DNA of 64,000 nucleotides from Treponema sp. (GTDB lineage: Bacteria > Spirochaetota > Spirochaetia > Treponematales > Breznakiellaceae): assembly GCA_009777735.1 (NCBI GenBank), contig WRLF01000016.1, positions 1 through 64,000 on the forward strand, in the 5' to 3' direction. A model generated the notes under the pieces. It made no database searches. It was not told the DNA's origin and saw only the letters and a program-made list of their open reading frames with translations. Made by a program: the position numbers and the translations under genes. How positions within the stretch are numbered: position 1 is the stretch's first letter; every line of letters starts with the position of its first letter. Below, in pieces: positions 44,494-52,166 of this stretch.

Positions 44494-45269
44494 AAAAGTA
44501 TTCTTACAACAGCCTGGGCATACAGAGCGGCTGTTTCGGTACGCAGGATAGTATCACCGAGAATAAATGGTCTGAATCCGGCGGTCAAAAAACGTTCTGT
44601 TTCATCCGGAGAAAATCCCCCTTCAGGCCCAATCGCTATTACAATTGTATCATCAGATTGAAAATTATCAGATCTCTGGGCAATTATTTTTCCAAGGTAC
44701 CCATGGAGGCTTTCATTTTCAAGAGGTAAGTGATGAAACAGAAGGCCTATTGTACCTGGCTGCTGTATTGTAAGTTGATTCCAATGTTCAAAAAGTCCGT
44801 CAATTGACACCGGCTTCTGAATTGTTGTTGTTACCGGAGAACCGCTCTGCTGCCGTGCTTCCCTGATTATCCGCTCCCACCGGAGAAGTTTGTGTCCGCT
44901 GTTGGTAATTTTTACCATGGAATATTCCGCAGCAAAGGGTACGATCCCGGTGAGGGCGCTTTCGGCAGCCTGTCTGACAATAAGGTCCATTTTTTCATTT
45001 TTTGGCAATGCCTGGTACAGGATGATCGATGGCAGTGTGCGCGCAGGTAATGTTTTTGCCCTGTCTGCCCCGTCCCGGAAAATCCTGCCAACAAGCGTAT
45101 GGCGGTCAATTGATTGTACTTTTACATTAACCATTGTTCCGTCGGGAAGCACAGCAGGAAAAAATTCACCGGCAGCAAGACGGCGTACATGTACAAGATA
45201 CTTATAATCGCTGCCTTCAATACGAACCTGATCGTCCGCAGGATCGCCGGTAATAATGAATTGCTTCAT
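44463..45269 (-). CDS. rsmE: 16S rRNA (uracil1498-N3)-methyltransferase
   Basis: A 268-residue SPOUT methyltransferase. An N-terminal PUA-like domain (HVRRLAAGEFFPAVLPDGT) is followed by the knot with QALPKNEKMDLIVRQAAESALTGIVPF, ARQQSGSPV, IAIGPEGGFSPDE and LGDTILRTETAALYAQAV, all typical of RsmE. A second, shorter RsmE-like protein lies at 58755-59486. It is 20 bases after the protease gene, in the same operon. Confidence 0.93.
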   Translation of the reverse strand: MKQFIITGDPADDQVRIEGSDYKYLVHVRRLAAGEFFPAVLPDGTMVNVKVQSIDRHTLVGRIFRDGADRAKTLPARTLPSIILYQALPKNEKMDLIVRQAAESALTGIVPFAAEYSMVKITNSGHKLLRWERIIREARQQSGSPVTTTIQKPVSIDGLFEHWNQLTIQQPGTIGLLFHHLPLENESLHGYLGKIIAQRSDNFQSDDTIVIAIGPEGGFSPDETERFLTAGFRPFILGDTILRTETAALYAQAVVRILLWERNSWEVK

Positions 45270-45288
45270 GAACGGTAAAACAGCAGGT

Positions 45289-46824
45289 TTATGAAAACTG
45301 CACAGACTCTTCTTCGGTTTCTTCTTCCTGTAAAGCCTTGAGAGTCCTGGTATTTTGCATTAACTCGGCAAAATTGCCGCCGTTGATAATATTAACTGCT
45401 TCCTGCAGTTGCACATCGTATTCAAGATCGTACACAGGCGCAATTGTCGTCCGGTTCCGTTCATTGCGGATGAGCCGCCTCAGAAGGGTAAGATCAAGGC
45501 CGTATTCACTCTCCAACGACCTGGCAAATGTCTCAATCTGGGCGGGGCTTGCCTCCTGGTTGTCTCTGACAAAAGAAGGTATTCGATTATCATTAATAAG
45601 ACTGTTAAGCTTTTCCGCATCGGCATCGGTGAATTCGGGAAACCTCACCAGCCTATCAGGGGGTATGCCGATTCTGTCAATGTTTGCATCGCTGGGAGTA
45701 AAATAACGGGCAGTAGTGATCTTGAAACCAGCCGCATCCAGCGGGTATACCTGTTGAACAGAGCCTTTGCCGAATGTTCTTTCGCCGACAAGGTATGCCC
45801 TGCCCCGGTCTTTGAGGGCCCCGGCAACAATTTCTGACGCAGAAGCAGAACCCCTGTTTATCAGCACCACAATCGGAATATCGGCAGGGACAATGGACGG
45901 ACGGCGGGTGTTTGTGTTGAACACATGATTTTCCGCCGGTATCCGCGACCTGGTACTGACCACAACTCCGCTTTCCAGGAACAGGCTGGCAATGTCAATT
46001 GCGGAATGCAGAAGTCCGCCGTAATTGTTCCGTACATCAAGAACAACACCCTGGTAATTATTCTCCCTGAAATAATTAATTGCTTCGACTGTACGGTCTA
46101 CCGTCCTGGGCGTAAATGTAAGGAGGTTAAGGAACCCGATATTATCAATCATCGCATGCCTGACTGTGGGAACCTCAATTATCGCTCTGGTCAATGTAAT
46201 GGGGAATTCAATTCTTTCCCCGCGGCGGATTACCAAATTTACATCCGTGCCGGGAGTGCCGCGTAACCGCGCTACCGCTTCTTCCTGCGTCATTATATCC
46301 GTCGGTTCATCATTGATCCTGATGATTTGATCCCCGGGATTAATGCCGGCCCTCCAGCCCGGTGTATTTTCAATGGGTGCGGCCACTTCAAGGAAGGCAG
46401 GCCGCCCGTCGGCACGGGCTGCGCTTGGTTTGTTAACATACAGCCCCACACCGCCGAAAGCCCCCTGGGTTGTATCGGCAAGTTCATTCATTTCCGATTC
46501 GGGCATAAAAACAGAGTAGGGATCATCGAGGGCATTAAATAACCCGTGCATGGCCCCTTCAAACATGACTTTCGAGTCAACTTCATCAATATAGTACCTC
46601 TGGATATAATTAAAAACCAGTTGGATGGTATCAGCGTACCTGCGGATCCTTCGTGCATTATCTGGCTGCTCTATTTGGACAGAGTCTCGTACTTGTGCAA
46701 GCACTCCCGGAACGGAAGCGAAGGCAAACACTATACAGAGCAATACTGTAGATGCAATCCATATCCATGAAAACGGGATTTTTCTCTTTTGGGGCTTTTC
46801 AGCCGGGAATTCCATATCGTTCAT
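45289..46824 (-). CDS. ctpA: C-terminal processing protease (S41)
   Basis: A 511-residue periplasmic serine protease with an N-terminal membrane anchor (about 18-42), a helical tether, a PDZ domain (about 105-205; GGVGLYVNK...AGINPGDQIIRINDEP) and the S41 core with the Ser in NRGSASASEIVAGALKD and the Lys in GERTFGKGSVQQVYPL. The last 110 residues are an extra helical tail. CAGGAG lies six bases before the ATG. It heads a likely operon with rsmE and the glycosyltransferase; it trims C-terminal ends of exported proteins. Confidence 0.93.
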   Translation of the reverse strand: MNDMEFPAEKPQKRKIPFSWIWIASTVLLCIVFAFASVPGVLAQVRDSVQIEQPDNARRIRRYADTIQLVFNYIQRYYIDEVDSKVMFEGAMHGLFNALDDPYSVFMPESEMNELADTTQGAFGGVGLYVNKPSAARADGRPAFLEVAAPIENTPGWRAGINPGDQIIRINDEPTDIMTQEEAVARLRGTPGTDVNLVIRRGERIEFPITLTRAIIEVPTVRHAMIDNIGFLNLLTFTPRTVDRTVEAINYFRENNYQGVVLDVRNNYGGLLHSAIDIASLFLESGVVVSTRSRIPAENHVFNTNTRRPSIVPADIPIVVLINRGSASASEIVAGALKDRGRAYLVGERTFGKGSVQQVYPLDAAGFKITTARYFTPSDANIDRIGIPPDRLVRFPEFTDADAEKLNSLINDNRIPSFVRDNQEASPAQIETFARSLESEYGLDLTLLRRLIRNERNRTTIAPVYDLEYDVQLQEAVNIINGGNFAELMQNTRTLKALQEEETEEESVQFS

Positions 46825-46950
46825 ATATACTCCTGTAGTAATTATCGGCTAAAAAGGAATATTGTACTAGGGTTGGGTTCCACAAACCCTGAATTTTCGC
46901 TGAGCAAAATTGGTAAACCAGCAATGTATACCCTCAAAGTATACTTATGC

Positions 46951-47060
46951 AGGGCCCGTCGGCGACCAAACGCACCGCTTCGCGGTACGCTTGTCACCGA
47001 CACCCGCCCTTGTCATATTTAAATGGTTTACATTGCTGCCGTTTCGGTAATGTACTATAC
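46951..47060 (+). repeat. Palindromic repeat, left of fic
   Basis: GGGCCCGTCGG, an inner ACCGC-TTC-GCGGT hairpin, then CACCGACACCCGCC and an ACATT...AATGT hairpin. GTCGG/CCGAC and GGGC/GCCC pair across the element. The same layout, in the same orientation, lies at 48290-48424 on the other side of the fic gene. The gap 46825-47130 has nothing else recognisable. Confidence 0.65.
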
Positions 47061-47130
47061 AATCAGGGATTGCTTTACTGATAGGGAAGAGGCTGACTGC
47101 TGTGTGGCTGGAAAAAGGTGTCACCACCAA

Positions 47131-48198
47131 TCAGGTTTTTAACAGATTCATCAGGCTGTTATTGATGAATAATTTTTCTTTTCCGGCTTGTATATGGGAT
47201 AAAAAACTATTATCTTCCAGTTCCGTTAAATATTTTGATGCTGTTTTCCGGTTTATGCCAAGTTTTGTAACCAGAAAATCTATTTTTGAATAAGGATTTT
47301 CAAAAATTATCTCTACCAGTTCTTTTGAGTATAGTTTAGGACACTTGTTTTTTACTTCAACAAATGTCAATTCCAGCAGATCTTTTATGTTTCGTATTTT
47401 TTCCAGTGTTTTTTTTGCTGTTTCTTCTATTCCGTCCAGGATATATAGTACCCAGCGTTCAAAATAGTCAATATCTCTGGATTCCTGTAAAAGATGATAG
47501 TAATCGTCTTTATGGTTTATTATATATGAACTTAAGTAGAGAATCGGAGTATCCAGATATTTTTTAAGCAGCAGATATAAGACATTCAATATTCTGCCGG
47601 TACGTCCATTACCATCATAAAAAGGGTGAATACTTTCAAACTGATAATGTAACACCGCCAATTTCCAAAGATCATTCTCATCATCGTTTAAATATTTGCA
47701 CAAATTATCCAGCAATTGTATTATTTCGTTGTAATCCTGCGGCGGCGTATATATAATTTCATTGGTCGCATCATTGACAAGAGAAGTCCCGGGAAGGCGG
47801 CGAATTCCGGCATTGTTTCCTGTTACTATTTCCTGGATATTCACAATGTCACTGACTCGTATTAATTGATTTTTCCTGACAATATCATATCCTTTATAAA
47901 CAGCTTCGCGGTAATTGATAACCTCTTTCGCAGCCAGATCGGTAATCCCGGTATTTATTGTAAGGCTTTTATATAAGTCATCATGCGTTGTTACGATATT
48001 CTCGATGGCTGAACTTTCTTTAGCTTCCTGCAGGGCGATGGCGCTGATTAATATATTTTGGTTTGGGATAACAGATGCATATCCTTTCAATTCCGCCAGA
48101 GCTTGCCGGGCCTGAGCCTCTTTCCGCAGAACTGCCTTTGTTTCAATTTTTTCCGGATTAAATGGCAATAGCGGTAATTTTGCCCCCTCAATCTTCAT
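47131..48198 (-). CDS. fic: Fic-domain AMPylase-like protein with C-terminal winged helix
   Basis: A 355-residue protein with an N-terminal inhibitory-type motif (KESSAIENI, the SxxxEN form), the Fic active site HPFYDGNGRTGRI after FES (catalytic His 1, Asn/Gly/Arg all present) and a C-terminal winged helix (YSKIDFLVTKLGINRKTASKYLTELEDNSFL). Fic enzymes transfer AMP or other nucleotides to Ser/Thr/Tyr of target proteins; in bacteria many are regulatory or toxin-like. The ATG at 48198 has AGGAC only, and the -10 box ends six bases before it. It is flanked by direct repeats and next to an XRE gene; the winged helix may bind its own promoter. Confidence 0.9.
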   Translation of the reverse strand: MKIEGAKLPLLPFNPEKIETKAVLRKEAQARQALAELKGYASVIPNQNILISAIALQEAKESSAIENIVTTHDDLYKSLTINTGITDLAAKEVINYREAVYKGYDIVRKNQLIRVSDIVNIQEIVTGNNAGIRRLPGTSLVNDATNEIIYTPPQDYNEIIQLLDNLCKYLNDDENDLWKLAVLHYQFESIHPFYDGNGRTGRILNVLYLLLKKYLDTPILYLSSYIINHKDDYYHLLQESRDIDYFERWVLYILDGIEETAKKTLEKIRNIKDLLELTFVEVKNKCPKLYSKELVEIIFENPYSKIDFLVTKLGINRKTASKYLTELEDNSFLSHIQAGKEKLFINNSLMNLLKT

Positions 48199-48203
48199 GT
48201 CCT

Positions 48204-48266
48204 AAATTTAATGAAATTTACCCGTGTTGTCAACTCATATCCAAAATTTAGTGTTTTTTACCCATG
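48204..48266 (-). promoter_or_regulatory. fic promoter and two 23-base direct repeats
   Basis: On the minus strand TTGACA (complement 48228-48233), 17-base spacer, TAAATT (48205-48210), then six bases to the ATG. Two direct repeats of the form AAATTTA-nTGnnnTTTACCC-nTG (48204-48226 and 48244-48266) lie 40 bases apart, about four helical turns; one covers the -10 region and spacer, the other lies just upstream of the -35 box. They look like operators for the winged helix of Fic. Confidence 0.55.
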
Positions 48267-48289
48267 AAATAGTTCTTCAATACTTGTAC

Positions 48290-48424
48290 GGGGCCCGTCG
48301 GCTGGTCTCGCCTGCAGACGGCAGGCGCACGCACCGCTTGCGCGGCACGTTTACCACCGACACCCGCCTAATCAAATTTTATATAATACATTGCTGCTTT
48401 TTCTGCAATGTACTGTACTATCAA
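48290..48424 (+). repeat. Palindromic repeat, right of fic
   Basis: This is the second copy of the element at 46951-47060, in direct orientation: GGGGCCCGTCGG, an extra CGCCTGC...GCAGGCG hairpin, CGCACCGCTTGCGCGG, CACCGACACCCGCC and TACATTGC...GCAATGTA. The last hairpin could also stop transcription of fic or the XRE gene. The DNA between the two copies, about 1.2 kb, holds only the fic gene. Confidence 0.65.
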
Positions 48425-48432
48425 GGTTTACG

Positions 48433-48822
48433 TTATTTTTTTTGGTTTATTTTGGAGGTGTCGGTGTAATATCGGCGCATTTTGGTAATGGACTTTTTCA
48501 CGGCGGGGCGGACTGCTTCTTCTATGGACTTGATAAAAGCATCATCTACGTCATCAAGGTATCTGGCGACTGCGGCGGATACATCGTCCCTGATGGTTTT
48601 TTCCGGTTTAAATAGCTCGTAGACTTCGATTTTTAAGGCTTTAGCAAGCTGTGAAAGGGTTTGAGCGGAAACCCATTTTTTGCCGGTTTCGATGTCGCTC
48701 AGGAATGTAGTGGAAATGCCCAGTTCTAGGGCCAGATGAAGCTGGGATAAGCCAATCCGGTTTCTGTAATGTTTTATATTCCGGCTCAATACTGCGCGGC
48801 AGTTTTTTTCATCTTTGTTCAT
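48433..48822 (-). CDS. XRE-family transcriptional regulator
   Basis: A 129-residue protein with one helix-turn-helix domain (about 10-66; IGLSQLHLALELGISTTFLSDIETGKKWVSAQTLSQLAKALKIEVYELF) and a Lys/Arg-rich helical tail. It is related to the XRE protein at 3343-3657. Like that one, it is transcribed divergently from a lipoprotein gene (49005), and a CGGTA half-site lies in the intergenic region (near 48850). Confidence 0.85.
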   Translation of the reverse strand: MNKDEKNCRAVLSRNIKHYRNRIGLSQLHLALELGISTTFLSDIETGKKWVSAQTLSQLAKALKIEVYELFKPEKTIRDDVSAAVARYLDDVDDAFIKSIEEAVRPAVKKSITKMRRYYTDTSKINQKK

Positions 48823-48888
48823 GGCTTTTTTCTTTCTCTTTTGAAGTAACGGTATAAAGCATTAGTTTCACTTGAGCATGAATAAAAC

Positions 48889-48917
48889 TTGACATTATCT
48901 CAAAAAGCCAATAGAGT
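48889..48917 (+). promoter_or_regulatory. Promoter of the lipoprotein gene at 49005
   Basis: TTGACA (48889-48894), 17-base spacer, TAGAGT (48912-48917). The gene's AAGGAG Shine-Dalgarno and ATG lie about 90 bases downstream. A CGGTATAAAG half-site near 48850, just upstream, could bind the divergent XRE regulator. Confidence 0.5.
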
Positions 48918-49004
48918 TACTAATATACTACAACTAATGGCTGATTTAAAAACATTTTCATAAATCCTCGTATGAGGGTTTTAATTATGGTTAAGGAGTT
49001 TTTC

Positions 49005-50054
49005 ATGAAGAACATAACAAAATTTTTCGGGCTTATCGCATTGGCAGCGGTAATCGGGCTTTCAATGACCGCCTGTCCCATGGATGAAGGCGGCGGCAAT
49101 GGCTCTGGTAGCGGCAGCAACTCTCTCGAGGCGAAGTGGTATATGACGCAGGAGGCGGCTGATATTGGAGGAAATGACTGGATTTTTGAAATTACCAATG
49201 AAGGTAAATTCGTACTTAAAGACGATCATGACACAGACGTTTTTTCCTATACCGCAGCAGGCGGTGTAATCACCATCTCTCTGTCTGAGCAGGGGCAATC
49301 CATGACTATGGGAACGGTGGATTATTTATTATCAGGGACAGAGCTCACCTTAAGCAACGGAACGCAGGAACTTCAGATTATGGTGTCTATAATGTTTTAC
49401 AAAAAGAAACCCCCATCACCATCCGATCATGCGCCCCTCTCTTTTATGCACGGATCATGGTATAATATCGATGACGGTATCTCGTTTTCGCTTAGTTTGC
49501 CCGGATCTGTAGCCATTCCTCAAGGCGCTTCGGAAACATTGACCATGCGGCTGGAATTAATAACCAGTACGGAAATTCGTATCGATCGAATGGGGACTGC
49601 GGGAGTAGGGCTGCCCTATCAGTCGTATGAGCAATGGGTTGTAGCGAACCGTTCGGATATTAGTGGTGCGGGTGTCTCATTGTTGAACCTGGCTAATGAC
49701 GGCAGTAATAATTATAGTACTGGTCCAATCTGGATTTACCACAGGCTTGATGAAATGCGGGACAATAGAGGAGGTCGTCTTGATGAAGGAGTTGTCCAGA
49801 ATGACTGGGATGTTTTAAGCTTTATTAACGCCTCATCACCCATAAATGCGAACATCGACACCTCCATCCTGCTGCTCGACGGTACGCTTAATTTCTACGA
49901 AGAAGGCGCCAATACGCTTATCTGTACCATGCGGTTCTTTTTTATCCGGGACTGGGATCGGGCTAAAGATGCAATCGTTATCTATGATTTTAAATTACAT
50001 GTACCCACAAGTTACGACATACCTCAAGAAGGTGTGTATGAGAGAAGTATGTAA
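49005..50054 (+). CDS. Two-domain lipoprotein
   Basis: A 349-residue lipoprotein. The leader KNITKFFGLIALAAVIGLS ends MTAC, the classic treponeme lipobox, followed by a Gly/Ser-rich linker, a first lipocalin-like beta domain (WYMTQEAADIGG...LYLLSGTELTLSNGTQELQI, residues about 38-130) and a second beta domain to the end. The role is unknown; surface or periplasmic. I chose the ATG at 49005 (AAGGAG seven bases upstream) over an in-frame ATG at 48972. It is divergent from an XRE gene. Confidence 0.8.
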   Translation: MKNITKFFGLIALAAVIGLSMTACPMDEGGGNGSGSGSNSLEAKWYMTQEAADIGGNDWIFEITNEGKFVLKDDHDTDVFSYTAAGGVITISLSEQGQSMTMGTVDYLLSGTELTLSNGTQELQIMVSIMFYKKKPPSPSDHAPLSFMHGSWYNIDDGISFSLSLPGSVAIPQGASETLTMRLELITSTEIRIDRMGTAGVGLPYQSYEQWVVANRSDISGAGVSLLNLANDGSNNYSTGPIWIYHRLDEMRDNRGGRLDEGVVQNDWDVLSFINASSPINANIDTSILLLDGTLNFYEEGANTLICTMRFFFIRDWDRAKDAIVIYDFKLHVPTSYDIPQEGVYERSM

Positions 50055-50127
50055 ATAAACGATAGACAAAGCACGGGTGATAAACACTCGAATCAGCTGA
50101 TATACCTCGTACTTTCTGCAACCAAGG

Positions 50128-50342
50128 CCGTCAGGCGGCGGCGGGCGAAGCGGGGCGCGAATGACTTCTGCGACGAGCGAGTAAAGGGGGTAACCAACTC
50201 CGACCTTCGCGTCGGCTTGCCTGACTACTGAGTTATATTGCTGCAATGGTCAGGCAAACGCGAAGGCGTGTAACCACGACATGGAGCAGCAGGAATGAGT
50301 GCTCCGCTGAGCCCGCCGCCGCCTGACGGTTTGTTACCAGGC
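50128..50342. repeat. Large (about 215-base) imperfect hairpin element
   Basis: CCGTCAGGCGGCGGCGGGC (50128-50146) pairs exactly with GCCCGCCGCCGCCTGACGG (50311-50329). Inside it, AGCGGGGCGCG/AGCGG-GC-C and CCTTCGCGT...TTGCCTGAC/GTCAGGCAAACGCGAAGG form further arms around a loop near 50228-50250. TTTGTTACCAGGC (50330-50342) follows, as after the elements at 2385 and 3685. The stretch 50055-50629 has no other gene; the rest is a duplicated oxidoreductase fragment. It is GC-rich and unlike its surroundings. Confidence 0.7.
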
Positions 50343-50354
50343 TGACAAATCAGG

Positions 50355-50576
50355 GTTTACGCTATTTTCACCGCTTGCATTTGCGCCCTCACGCATAACT
50401 CGGCGGCCTTGAACGCATGTTCCTGGGTCATGGCATTTTCTGTGCGGTTAAGACAGTCGAGGATGAGCTGTCCGAAGAAGGGATACCCCACTTGTCCTTC
50501 GACATTGTAGTACGTTTCTTCCTGGTTGTTTGCCAGATACACGTGGCCGCCCCGGCTGCCTTTTTCACCAAGCTGC
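50355..50576 (-). pseudogene. Duplicated 3' end of the Gfo/Idh oxidoreductase gene
   Basis: 222 bases matching 51074-51295 with an offset of 719 and only about eight differences. It encodes the last 73 or so residues and stop codon of the gene at 51076, and seven of the eight differences are silent (one changes Gln to Arg). The in-frame conservation implies that it diverged while under selection, so it came from a working gene in a related strain. It lies between the hairpin element and HicBA. Confidence 0.85.
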
Positions 50577-50629
50577 GTTGGCTGTTATCCCATTTAATGA
50601 TACAATAAGGCAAAATGATAGGAGTATTT

Positions 50630-50854
50630 ATGAATTTTGATGTGGAATTTGAACAAGAAGAAGACGGGCGTTGGATTGCTGAAATAACGGAAATTCCCGG
50701 CGTACTTGCATACGGAATAACTCCATTACAGGCAGGAGCACGGGCACGAGCCTTGGCTTTACGTGTTATAGCGGATCGTATGGAAAACGAATCGTCAATT
50801 CCCGGTATTAACTCAATTGCATTTGTAGATCGTTATGCGATGGCCGTCAATTAA
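50630..50854 (+). CDS. hicB: HicB-family antitoxin
   Basis: A 74-residue short HicB antitoxin: an RNase-H-like fold FEQEEDGRWIAEITEIPGVLAYGITPLQAGARARALALRVIADRME. The C-terminal DNA-binding segment is missing or very small. The ATG at 50630 has AGGAG five bases upstream; the in-frame ATG at 50615 includes the Shine-Dalgarno in its first codons, so is unlikely. It overlaps hicA by 20 bases. The order (antitoxin first) is the reverse of the most common HicAB arrangement. Confidence 0.85.
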   Translation: MNFDVEFEQEEDGRWIAEITEIPGVLAYGITPLQAGARARALALRVIADRMENESSIPGINSIAFVDRYAMAVN

Positions 50855-51044
50855 TGCTAAACGTCTTTTGGCAGCATTGCTGAGAATTGGGTGGTCAATA
50901 AAAAGGCAATCCAGTTCGCATAAAACATTAGAGAGGTCTGGTTATCCTGATTATGTCTTTGCCTTTCACGACAGTGAGGAAATAGGATCAAAAATGGTGG
51001 CAAGAGTGGCAAAACACACCGGATTAAAGCATGATGATTTGTGA
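50835..51044 (+). CDS. hicA: HicA-family mRNA interferase toxin
   Basis: A 69-residue toxin with a double-stranded-RNA-binding-like fold: LLAALLRIGWSIKRQSSSHKTLERSGYP places the catalytic His after the Ser run, and SKMVARVAKHTGL forms the last helix. HicA cuts mRNA and tmRNA. It overlaps the hicB stop by 20 bases, so the toxin is made by coupled translation. The short protein ends 32 bases before the stop of the convergent oxidoreductase gene. Confidence 0.85.
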   Translation: MRWPSINAKRLLAALLRIGWSIKRQSSSHKTLERSGYPDYVFAFHDSEEIGSKMVARVAKHTGLKHDDL

Positions 51045-51075
51045 AATGTTTTTAGCAAAATGTCAATTCGAGTGT

Positions 51076-52152
51076 TTACGCTATTTTCACCGCTTGCATT
51101 TGCGCCCTCACGCATAACTCGGCCGCTTTGAACGCGTGTTCCTGGGTCATGGCGTTTTCCGTGCGGTTAAGACAGTCGAGGATGAGCTGGCCGAAGAAGG
51201 GATACCCCACTTGTCCTTCGACATTGTAGTACGTTTCTTCCTGGTTGTTTGCCAGATACACGTGGCCGCCCTGGCTGCCTTTTTCGCCAAGCTGCATGTA
51301 CTTGCGCTGTTCGATAAAGCCATCGGTACCGAGAATGATCGAGCGCCCGTCGCCCCACATTTGCAGGCCGTCAGGGGTGAACCAGTCAACCCGGAAATAG
51401 TTTGTTGCGCCGTTATCGCCAACAAGCATGGCATCGCCGAAATCGTCAAGTTCGGGGTATTGGGGGTGATGGTAATTGGCAATCTGGCTGCGGGCAACGG
51501 TTGCGTCTTGTGCGCCGGAGTAATATAAAAATTGCTCTATTTGATGACTGCCGATGTCGCACAATATTCCGCCGTATTTTTCCTTAATGAAGAACCAGTC
51601 CGGCCGCCATGATGCGCCAAGCCGGTGGGGGCCAAGGCCAAGCACTTGAATCACCCGGCCAATCGCGCCTTGTTCAATGAGCTGACCGGCAAAAACGGCG
51701 CTTTCAACATGGAGGCGCTCACTGTAGTACACCATATACTTTTTCCCGGTTTCCTGCACCTTTGCTTTTGCTGCCTGAAGCTGTTCCAGAGTGGTCAGCG
51801 GCGCCTTGTCGGTAAAATAATCCTTACCCGCAGACAATACCCGCAGGCCCAAAGCGCAGCGTTCCGATGTTATCGCAGCGCCGGCCACAAGCAGCACTTG
51901 CGGATCACCGAGAATTTCATCTTCGCTTGCGGCGCGCTTAACATCGGGATATTTTTCACAAAATGCATCAAGCTTTTTGGGATCCGGGTCGTAGACGCTT
52001 TTCAGTATTCCGCCGGCCTCAATCAGGCCGTTGCATTGCCCGTAAATATGCCCGTGATCCAGGGCAATTGCCGCAAAGGTAAAATCGCCTTTTTTCACCA
52101 CAGGGTTTGGTTTCCCCTGGGGAGCATAATTCATTCCGTCAGATGCTGCCAT
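51076..52152 (-). CDS. Gfo/Idh/MocA-family oxidoreductase
   Basis: A 358-residue NAD(P)-dependent oxidoreductase. The Rossmann part starts FAAIALDHGHIYGQCNGL, the family EKP-like motif is TDKAPLTTLEQL, and GGILCDIGSHQIEQFLYYSG has the catalytic Asp/His pair. Substrates are usually sugars or inositols; here the specific sugar is unknown. The dehydrogenase gene at 52167 lies 14 bases upstream in the same operon. AAAGGAG precedes the ATG. A copy of its last 222 bases lies downstream at 50355-50576. Confidence 0.9.
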   Translation of the reverse strand: MAASDGMNYAPQGKPNPVVKKGDFTFAAIALDHGHIYGQCNGLIEAGGILKSVYDPDPKKLDAFCEKYPDVKRAASEDEILGDPQVLLVAGAAITSERCALGLRVLSAGKDYFTDKAPLTTLEQLQAAKAKVQETGKKYMVYYSERLHVESAVFAGQLIEQGAIGRVIQVLGLGPHRLGASWRPDWFFIKEKYGGILCDIGSHQIEQFLYYSGAQDATVARSQIANYHHPQYPELDDFGDAMLVGDNGATNYFRVDWFTPDGLQMWGDGRSIILGTDGFIEQRKYMQLGEKGSQGGHVYLANNQEETYYNVEGQVGYPFFGQLILDCLNRTENAMTQEHAFKAAELCVRAQMQAVKIA

Positions 52153-52166
52153 GTATTTCTCCTTTG

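Noticed and set aside
50128-50342. Large palindrome considered as a rho-independent terminator or REP element
   Set aside because: The loop is too large and no U-run follows; the conserved tail shared with other elements favours a mobile or recombination site.
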